Source: an uncultured Anaerolineae bacterium
Lineage (GTDB): Bacteria > Chloroflexota > Anaerolineae > Anaerolineales > Villigracilaceae
DNA length: 5,875 nt
NCBI GenBank assembly: GCA_903854805.1
Contig: CAINXK010000568.1
Coordinates: forward strand, 1 to 5,875
Direction: 5' to 3'
Positions within the stretch are counted from its first letter, which is position 1. Each line of letters begins with the position of its first letter. Below the pieces are notes generated by a model. It was not told the origin of the DNA and made no database searches. It saw only the letters and a program-made list of their open reading frames with translations. Both the position numbers and the translations under genes were made by a program. Of the stretch, positions 1-5,090 are shown piece after piece.

Positions 1-1938
1 CACACTGATGCAGTTTAACCCGCCCATATCAGAAAAGATGGCATCAAAGGGCCCTTCTTGCACCTGCTCCAGATCGGTGAAGGAGCACTCCTGGATACTG
101 ATCTGTTGTTCCAGACCGGATTTGATAATCTTAGCTTGTAGACGCGCCAGCATGCCAGAAGCAATATCTGTGGCGTGCACATGAAAACCCTGCTTTGCCA
201 GGTGGATTGCGTCCACGCCGCTGCCCGCATTCAATTCCAGGATGCGTGCGCCGGGTGGCAGCTGCCGCTGCAGGTGGGCGTGGACCTTGGCGCGCAGGCG
301 TTCCAGGTGTGGATGGTCATCTGCGAAGGCGTCATATTTTTCGGCAGTCAGCGAAAAAGCCCTGGCGATGGTCGCGATCTCAGGGGGTTGGCCCAGGTCT
401 GCCTGTTCAGGCGGTGCGGCCGGGCTGCTTTCAGCCTGCGGGCTGGGTTGTGCAGCCAGTTCGGGCGGCAAGTGTGGCAGAGCGAGTACGTTGACAGCCG
501 GTTGAGTTGAGGCCAGCTGTGCGAGCTGCCATTTCGCCAGTGGCAGACTGAGCAGGTTGTAGATCAGGCGTCCCAGCAGGCGCAGGCTGAGCCTGCTTTT
601 GAGCGCTCGCCAGGCTGCGCCTGCGCGGAATTCCTTGTGGATGACGGTGTGCAGCTTGCGATAAAAACTGGTCGGGTAGGGGCCCTGGTAGAGCATCTCA
701 AGATCATCCGAATCCTGCCAGTTTTGTTTTTCCCCAAGCTGGGCGCGGACGCTGGTAAAGAACTTTGTGCCGGGCATGGGATACGAGACGGAGATGCCGA
801 TATCATCCGGGCTGCAGTCGCGCACCAGTTGGATTGTTTTCTCTATGTCTGCCCGGGTTTCGCCAGGATAACCAAATTGTAGGAAAAAACCCACTCGAAT
901 CCCTGCGGCCTTCAGGCGTTGGGCTGCTTCATGGATCTGCTCAACGCGCGTACCCTTGTCCATGGCATCCAGAATTTTCTGCGATCCAGATTCGGCACCC
1001 ATCCATAAGGTGGCTGCGCCGGCCCGTTTTAGGGCGGCTACTTCGCCAGGTCGGGTCAATAAATCGGCGCGGCTCAGACATTTGAATGGGATTTGCGCTC
1101 CCTGGGCCTGGAGCAGGTCGCCAAAACGTGCCAGCCAGCCTGGTTTTAGTCCGAAAATATCGTCAGCAAACCAGATGTGATCAGGTTGAAAATTATGTTT
1201 GAGCCAGAGCATTTCGCTGGCTACGTTTTCTGGGCTGCGTGTATTATAGCGTTGACCCCAGATTGGTTTCGCGCACCAGTTGCAGTGGAAAGGGCAGCCG
1301 CGGGTGGTGACCATGTTCATCGAAAAGTAGCCGTGGCGCTCCATCCAGATGGAACGGTAACGCTGGACATCCAGCAGGTCCCAGGCTGGCATGGGTAATT
1401 TATCCAGATCGTGAATATCAGGCCGGCGCGGATTGTGCCGGTATTCATTGTTGAATTGATAGGCAAGACCCAGGATCGATTCAAAGCCGATTTGCGTCTT
1501 GCCGGTCAGTTTTTCAAGCAGCTCGATCATGGTTTGTTCACCTTCACCCAGAAGCACAAAATCTGCCCCGTGTGCGAGGTATTCTGCGCTGTGATCGCTG
1601 GCGTCAGCGCCGCATAGGATGATGGTGCAGCCGTGCTGGCGCGCCATTTCGATCATTGTAAAGGCTGCCTGGCGCATGCGCAGCAGGCACATCTTGGATA
1701 AATAATTAAAGTTATCTTCGTAAAGGATGGCAAATTTAGGCTGTTGAAACTCAAGCGCCTGGTCCCATTCCTGTTCTGAATCGGCCAGCATTGCATCAAA
1801 CAAGGCGACATTGAAGCCATGCTGGCGCAGGTAGCTGGCAGCATAAAGTGTTCCCAGTGGTGCATAAGGTTGCATCTGCTGCCACAGCTTGGGATCGAAA
1901 CGCAGGTAATATGACTGTCCCAGCAGAATTTCACTCAT
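1..1938 (-). CDS. B12-binding-type radical SAM protein fused to a C-terminal class I methyltransferase (3' end cut by window edge)
   Basis: The frame is open for 646 codons from ATG at 1938 to the window edge with no stop. Residues about 1-150 resemble the cobalamin-binding domain of BchE-type radical SAM enzymes: an APLGTLYAASYLRQHG segment, then GADFVLLGEGEQT near 124-136. The radical SAM core (about 205-400) has the cluster motif CPFHCNWC (C215, C219, C222), then FADD (257-260), GAESGS (314-319) and FGYPGET (355-361). A Pro/Ala/Gln-rich linker follows at about 475-525. From about 530 there is a SAM methyltransferase domain with motif I ILELNAGSGVDA (566-577) and motif II Asp591 in ATDIASGML. 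A GGAG seven bases before the ATG supports this start. Family knowledge: such enzymes use a 4Fe-4S cluster and SAM for radical chemistry, often methylation or ring rearrangement with cobalamin. The substrate here is unknown. The class is secure; the methyltransferase domain is incomplete in the window. Confidence 0.93.
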   Translation of the reverse strand, partial: MSEILLGQSYYLRFDPKLWQQMQPYAPLGTLYAASYLRQHGFNVALFDAMLADSEQEWDQALEFQQPKFAILYEDNFNYLSKMCLLRMRQAAFTMIEMARQHGCTIILCGADASDHSAEYLAHGADFVLLGEGEQTMIELLEKLTGKTQIGFESILGLAYQFNNEYRHNPRRPDIHDLDKLPMPAWDLLDVQRYRSIWMERHGYFSMNMVTTRGCPFHCNWCAKPIWGQRYNTRSPENVASEMLWLKHNFQPDHIWFADDIFGLKPGWLARFGDLLQAQGAQIPFKCLSRADLLTRPGEVAALKRAGAATLWMGAESGSQKILDAMDKGTRVEQIHEAAQRLKAAGIRVGFFLQFGYPGETRADIEKTIQLVRDCSPDDIGISVSYPMPGTKFFTSVRAQLGEKQNWQDSDDLEMLYQGPYPTSFYRKLHTVIHKEFRAGAAWRALKSRLSLRLLGRLIYNLLSLPLAKWQLAQLASTQPAVNVLALPHLPPELAAQPSPQAESSPAAPPEQADLGQPPEIATIARAFSLTAEKYDAFADDHPHLERLRAKVHAHLQRQLPPGARILELNAGSGVDAIHLAKQGFHVHATDIASGMLARLQAKIIKSGLEQQISIQECSFTDLEQVQEGPFDAIFSDMGGLNCISV

Positions 1939-1945
1939 CTTGCCA

Positions 1946-1949
1946 CTCC
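1946..1949 (-). promoter_or_regulatory. Shine-Dalgarno site of the radical SAM gene
   Basis: The minus strand reads GGAG here, seven bases before the ATG at 1938. This is good spacing and fixes the start of the radical SAM gene. No convincing -35/-10 pair was found in the 100 bases further upstream. Confidence 0.7.
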
Positions 1950-2067
1950 AGTATGCTCTAAATAACGTCAATCATGCTGCGGAAACTGCGTATAACCTGA
2001 CAATCTCAGATTAAACATCTGTTCTGTGACCTGGCGCTAATTACGTATTGCTATCCGGGTTCTGCTA

Positions 2068-2265
2068 TTAACCATCGCGAGCATTGCCTGCCAATGAAGG
2101 CTGATCGGGGGGCTTCTGCATAAATGAACCACAAAAATAATCATCATCGATCAGGGAGTGATCCACCCAACGGATGTACTCACGAGGCCAGCCCAGTTGG
2201 ACAAGGTTGGCTGCCCCCAAAGGGACGAAGATGTTTTTTTGTGGTGATTGTAGGACACCTATCAC
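2068..2265 (-). other. Doubtful 65-codon open frame (GTG start), possible small or decayed gene
   Basis: A minus-strand frame starting with GTG at 2265 would encode 65 residues ending in ARDG. It has some natural-looking segments (VPLGAANLVQLGWPREYI, then WVDHSLIDDDYFCGSF) but matches no family I recognise. There is no clear Shine-Dalgarno site. The same frame is open from just after the TGA of the upstream membrane protein gene (2334-2332), giving about 87 codons in all. It could be a short gene, a decayed fragment or a chance frame in a 393-base gap; chance is the most likely. Confidence 0.15.
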
Positions 2266-2302
2266 CTGTTCTGCCCTATGATGTGGAAGCCGGGAACAGG
2301 TG
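2263..2302. repeat. 9-bp perfect inverted repeat with 22-base spacer
   Basis: CACCTGTTC at 2263-2271 is exactly complementary to GAACAGGTG at 2294-2302. It lies about 30-70 bases downstream of the stop of the small membrane protein gene. A stem could form in RNA from either strand, but no U-tract follows on either side, so it is not a standard intrinsic terminator. About one repeat of this size is expected by chance in a window this long. Confidence 0.45.
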
Positions 2303-2331
2303 GCTATGTTAGCGCAATTTTGGACTAAAAA

Positions 2332-2715
2332 TCAGGCCTTTGATTTGTCTGATAGCAAGATATAGATCAGACATGCTTCGGCGATCTTGGCTGGGACGCC
2401 ATAGATTGAATCTCGGCTGAAAAAGGGCACACCCTGGATGATGACATATTGGATGACCCAGATGAAGACCCAGGCCAGGATGGTCAGGATTGCAAATCCG
2501 ATCAGTGTCCAGCGCACCAGTTTGTGTTTCTCCTGGAAGAAAGGTATGGGCAGTAAGTAAGCACCCAGCAAGCCGATGAAACCAAACGCGTTCAGGATGA
2601 ACAACGGGTCCGGGCCGTCCGGGAAGAGCGTTGTGTCGAAGGCAGCCGCGATGTGCAGCAGCGCAGTGGTGATGGCTAACAGGGCAATCCCAATTTGTCT
2701 GGTGGTTAGTTTCAT
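2332..2715 (-). CDS. Small four-helix integral membrane protein of unknown function
   Basis: The gene encodes 127 residues from ATG at 2715 to TGA at 2334-2332. Hydrophobic segments lie at about 8-26, 38-60, 68-93 and 106-122, joined by short charged loops, so four membrane helices are likely. There is no enzyme motif, and I do not recognise a named family; the layout recalls small uncharacterised four-helix proteins. An in-frame ATG at 2730 would add five residues (MENKL), but the GGAG at 2728-2725 sits nine bases before the 2715 ATG and overlaps the earlier ATG, which has no ribosome binding site of its own. The 2715 start is therefore preferred. The gene is 91 bases downstream of the nucleotidyltransferase gene on the same strand, with a pair of palindromes between them. 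It may be co-transcribed with that gene or controlled at the palindromes. Confidence 0.8.
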   Translation of the reverse strand: MKLTTRQIGIALLAITTALLHIAAAFDTTLFPDGPDPLFILNAFGFIGLLGAYLLPIPFFQEKHKLVRWTLIGFAILTILAWVFIWVIQYVIIQGVPFFSRDSIYGVPAKIAEACLIYILLSDKSKA

Positions 2716-2724
2716 GAGTTTATT

Positions 2725-2728
2725 CTCC
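2725..2728 (-). promoter_or_regulatory. Shine-Dalgarno site that decides the start of the small membrane protein
   Basis: The minus strand reads GGAG, nine bases before the ATG at 2715. It overlaps the upstream in-frame ATG at 2730, so that codon is probably not the start. Confidence 0.6.
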
Positions 2729-2740
2729 ATTGGATAAGTT

Positions 2741-2773
2741 CAGCCAGGTGGCTGTGAAAGTGGCCAGATGGCC
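2741..2773. repeat. Two near-identical palindromes 20 bp apart (operator-like or tandem hairpins)
   Basis: CAGCCAGGTGGCTG (2741-2754) and GGCCAGATGGCC (2762-2773) share the core GCCAGRTGGC, at 2743-2752 and 2763-2772. The cores start exactly 20 bp apart, about two helical turns. They lie in the short gap between the nucleotidyltransferase stop and the membrane protein start, 28 bases or more upstream of the latter's ATG. This fits a tandem operator bound on one face of the DNA. In RNA they would be two small hairpins. No U-run follows in the minus direction, so a normal terminator is unlikely. Confidence 0.5.
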
Positions 2774-2806
2774 TGTGCTTTTGGGGCGTTTTTGCGTAGT
2801 GTTCAA

Positions 2807-3748
2807 TCAATCACCCACTTGTGGGCCGAGCTTTCTTTGTGAAAGCCGGACAAGCCGCTCGTTGAGAACTTTTTCTGTGCGCTGTCCGTGGCGATTGAAG
2901 TGTCCTTTGCACATATCGGCACTGAACAGTGCTTCAGGGTTGCCTTTGTTTGCGCGACTAAATTTCTGAATTTTACGGCGCATTTCAAAGTGCTCCAGCC
3001 GGGTACCGATCGGGCTTAATAAAATAATTTCCAGCAGCTTGCGCAGGCCGGGCAGGTAGCCCCCTTTAATAAGAGGAGCTGCTCTTTCAGGAAGGCCAAC
3101 TGCGTTAGGTAAAAAATTTGCAGACCATGAGTTCTGGGCACGCATTTGTTGGTAGATTTCCATGCCCGCCAGCGGCACCATCTGGGTGAGTTCGTGCGCG
3201 CTGTAAAGGTTCTGGGTGGGTATACCCAGGCTGCGTTCTGAGATCAGGTAATTGGGACATAGTTTGACCTTCCGCCGGGCTGCCAGCCAGACCACTCCCA
3301 AAATAAGCAGGCGGCATAACCATACGCGTTCATGGCTGGTCACGATCAAAAAATCGATGTCGCCATTTTCTTCGGCGTTATCCATCGCCAGTGAACCAGT
3401 TACAGCCAGCATGCGCACAAAGGGCAGGCTGGCGATTATGCGCCCATAGCGGAGAGCCTGATGCCACAGTTTGGTTGCCACCAACTGCCTGCGCCGGTAT
3501 GTATCGAGAATGTTTTGCCGGCCGGCCAGCAGGTAGAAATCTCCATCTTTCTGGCAGTGTAATACCCGCAATTCCAACTCCAGGTTTTCGAGCCGGGCTG
3601 AGACTTCCGCAGGTGTGGCGGACAGGCTGGTCAGGTAGCGGTGGATTTGGGCAGCCGTCAGCGGGTAGTCGAAGACATCTGCATACACGATGGTATTCAG
3701 AATGGCGTTCATCAAGGTCGGGTTTTCTTGTTTCGAAGTTAATATCAT
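2807..3748 (-). CDS. Winged-helix plus nucleotidyltransferase-fold protein
   Basis: The gene encodes 313 residues from ATG at 3748 to TGA at 2809-2807. Residues about 14-80 look like a winged helix: YADVFDYPLTAAQIHRYL, then a recognition-helix region and a wing ending in DGDFYLLAGR. The nucleotidyltransferase motif follows: VTGSLAMDNAEENGDIDFL, with G118, S119, D130 and D132, matching the GS-x(10)-DxD signature that binds metal and NTP in the pol-beta-like superfamily. The next strand, KLCPNYLIS (162-170), has no acidic residue, so the usual third carboxylate is not evident. The C-terminal part is basic, with CKGHFNRHG at 280-288. The acceptor is unknown; aminoglycoside-type, antitoxin-like or metabolic roles cannot be separated. 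An in-frame ATG at 3712 gives MNAILNTIVYADVFDYP, which looks like a natural family start; neither ATG has a Shine-Dalgarno site. It is transcribed divergently from the glycosyltransferase gene. Confidence 0.88.
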   Translation of the reverse strand: MILTSKQENPTLMNAILNTIVYADVFDYPLTAAQIHRYLTSLSATPAEVSARLENLELELRVLHCQKDGDFYLLAGRQNILDTYRRRQLVATKLWHQALRYGRIIASLPFVRMLAVTGSLAMDNAEENGDIDFLIVTSHERVWLCRLLILGVVWLAARRKVKLCPNYLISERSLGIPTQNLYSAHELTQMVPLAGMEIYQQMRAQNSWSANFLPNAVGLPERAAPLIKGGYLPGLRKLLEIILLSPIGTRLEHFEMRRKIQKFSRANKGNPEALFSADMCKGHFNRHGQRTEKVLNERLVRLSQRKLGPQVGD

Positions 3749-3762
3749 AATTTAGATAAACT

Positions 3763-3790
3763 TTGTTATATTATATATGTTTAATATACA
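3763..3790 (+). promoter_or_regulatory. Possible weak promoter for the glycosyltransferase gene
   Basis: TTGTTA (3763-3768), a 16-base spacer and TATACA (3785-3790) could form a plus-strand promoter overlapping the leftward one. The -10 lacks the conserved final T, so this is a weak call. If both are used, the two polymerases would compete for the same spacer. Confidence 0.25.
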
Positions 3791-3811
3791 ACTTGTCTGC
3801 AAATGTGTCAA
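3783..3811 (-). promoter_or_regulatory. Sigma70-like promoter for the nucleotidyltransferase gene
   Basis: On the minus strand a perfect -35 TTGACA (3811-3806) is followed after 17 bases by TATATT (3788-3783), five of six matches to the -10 consensus. Transcription would begin near 3776, about 28 bases before the ATG at 3748 or 64 before the ATG at 3712. The spacer is strongly AT-rich compared with the flanking genes. This is the best promoter in the window and may drive all the minus-strand genes. Confidence 0.65.
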
Positions 3812-3881
3812 TTAAATGAACATTAGAACATTTCCGGCAGGTAGTATGCCAATCTTTGTTAATGGGATAATAGATCGAGCC

Positions 3882-5090
3882 ATGCATCTCGCAATTGTCA
3901 GCCCCTACCCACCAAATATTACTGGTATAGGCCAGTATGGATACCACACGAGCCGTTTGTTGGCCCAGTCTGGGGCTTTTACGCGCATTACTGTGCTGAC
4001 AGGTGGAAATGGTGAACAGACCGGGCTGCAAGCTGCAGTCAGTCCTGTTCTGGATGTCAAAGTTTCCTGGCAATCTGAAAGCCCATTTTCTGGTTTGGCC
4101 ATTGCCGCCGATCTGGCGCGCATCAAGCCGGATATCGTCTGGTTCAACCTGGGGGCCAGTGTGTTTGGCCGCTCACCGTTGGCCAACATTTCCGGTTTTT
4201 TAATGCCGATCTGGGCCAGTCACCAGGGCTTTCCGACGATTACCACCCTGCATGAACTGGTTGAGTTGGCAGATCTGCGGGCCTTGAAGGCGCCAGGTGG
4301 TCTGCTTGCACCGCTGGGTGCGCATTTGCTCACAAGTATTGCTTTGCAGGCTGATGTTATTTGCCTGACCATGCAGCACTACGCAGACTGGATCTCTCAA
4401 AAATATAAGCATAAACAACCTGTACATATCCCGATTGGAGCGTATCGCCAACCTGAACTGCTGCCCGCATCAGTAAGTCCTTCCCGTGAGCTGTTATTTT
4501 TCAGCACCCTGGCGCCTTTTAAGGGGCTGGAAATATTACTGCAGGCCTTCCAATCCCTGCAGGCATATTACCCTGATCTCCGCCTGACGATTGCCGGGGC
4601 AGAACATGCTCGTTTTCCGGGTTATGCCAGTCAACTGCGACAGTCTTATGGCCAGCTGCAGACCATTCGCTGGCTTGGGCAGGTACCTGAAACCCAGGTG
4701 CGTGCACTCTTTGAAAATGCCCAAATTATTTGTATTCCTTACACGGCTTCCACAGGTTCATCCAGCGTGATTTACCAGGCGGCCATGTGGGGGCGGCCGG
4801 TGGTTGCCTCCGATTTGCCTGAGGCAAGGGCTGGCGCTGGCGAGGCCGGGTTGGATGTTGCTTTTTTCCAAAATGGAAGTTCTGTCAGCCTGGCGGATAA
4901 ACTGAGACTGTTGTTGGATGCGCCTGATATGCGGCGTGCACAGGTGGAAAATAATTTCAAGGTGATCCAAAATTATCGTCCCGAAGATATTTGCAGAAGT
5001 TACCTGCACGCCTTCAACCTGGCGCTTGAAACCCACCGGAGTCCGAAACGCCTGGTCATCCCCACCCAGCTCAGGTTGGGGTCCGCCTGA
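3882..5090 (+). CDS. GT4-type (GT-B fold) glycosyltransferase with divergent active-site motifs
   Basis: With the ATG at 3882 the protein has 402 residues. It opens with the usual GT4 N-terminal strand and Gly-rich loop, MHLAIVSPYPPNITGIGQYG. HE at 124-125 (LHELVELADL) and LTMQHYADW close the first Rossmann domain. The second has FFSTLAPFKGLEILLQAF (about 206-223, K214), GAEH (239-242), WLGQVPE and PYTASTGSSSVIYQAAMWG, then PVVASDLPE ending at E314. GT4 enzymes move a sugar from a nucleotide donor to a lipid or glycan at the cytosolic membrane face. Here the usual Arg of the GRLxxxKG motif is Thr209 and both Glu of the EX7E motif are replaced (Thr291, Gln299); Lys214 is kept. The longest frame starts at 3816 and adds 22 residues without domain content; an ATG at 3846 has a poorly spaced AGGT. 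The 3882 start is chosen on family grounds. The stop overlaps the next gene by one base, implying translational coupling. Donor and acceptor are unknown. Confidence 0.88.
   Translation: MHLAIVSPYPPNITGIGQYGYHTSRLLAQSGAFTRITVLTGGNGEQTGLQAAVSPVLDVKVSWQSESPFSGLAIAADLARIKPDIVWFNLGASVFGRSPLANISGFLMPIWASHQGFPTITTLHELVELADLRALKAPGGLLAPLGAHLLTSIALQADVICLTMQHYADWISQKYKHKQPVHIPIGAYRQPELLPASVSPSRELLFFSTLAPFKGLEILLQAFQSLQAYYPDLRLTIAGAEHARFPGYASQLRQSYGQLQTIRWLGQVPETQVRALFENAQIICIPYTASTGSSSVIYQAAMWGRPVVASDLPEARAGAGEAGLDVAFFQNGSSVSLADKLRLLLDAPDMRRAQVENNFKVIQNYRPEDICRSYLHAFNLALETHRSPKRLVIPTQLRLGSA

Larger units (their letters stand above)
1939..2331. other. Intergenic region, about 393 bases, no convincing gene
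   Basis: This gap separates the small membrane protein gene from the radical SAM gene; both genes are on the minus strand. It has short open frames on both strands, none with a recognisable domain or a good ribosome binding site. It also holds a 9-bp inverted repeat (2263-2271 with 2294-2302) and a run of seven T at 2234-2240. No tRNA, riboswitch or intrinsic terminator could be recognised. Its length suggests the radical SAM gene has its own promoter here, although none was identified with confidence. Confidence 0.6.

Noticed and set aside
175..510. Plus-strand open frame of 111 codons, with two further overlapping plus-strand frames
   Set aside because: It lies antisense to the linker and methyltransferase part of the radical SAM gene, has no domain and low-complexity Arg/Gly/Ala-rich composition, and is a shadow of GC-rich codons.
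1653..1934. Minus-strand frame of 93 codons
   Set aside because: It is in another frame of the same strand as the radical SAM gene; the true frame has a good ribosome binding site, motifs and 646 open codons.
2149..2163. Small hairpin GATCA-GGGAG-TGATC
   Set aside because: A five-base stem is expected often by chance, and it has no T-tract or obvious partner site.
2124..2312. Plus-strand frame of 62 codons in the intergenic gap
   Set aside because: It has no ribosome binding site, no recognisable domain and unnatural composition, and it overlaps an equally weak frame on the other strand.
2735..2806. Intrinsic terminator after the nucleotidyltransferase gene
   Set aside because: The two short palindromes could form stems, but no run of U follows them in the minus direction.
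2332..2809. Idea that TGA is recoded, because frames stay open after the TGA of two minus-strand genes
   Set aside because: After the nucleotidyltransferase TGA the frame ends at TAA within about 30 codons. The glycosyltransferase TGA overlaps a clear start codon, Trp is encoded by TGG throughout, and all these proteins end where their families plausibly end.
3391..3750. Plus-strand frame of 119 codons
   Set aside because: It is antisense to the nucleotidyltransferase gene, which has clear motifs in its own frame.
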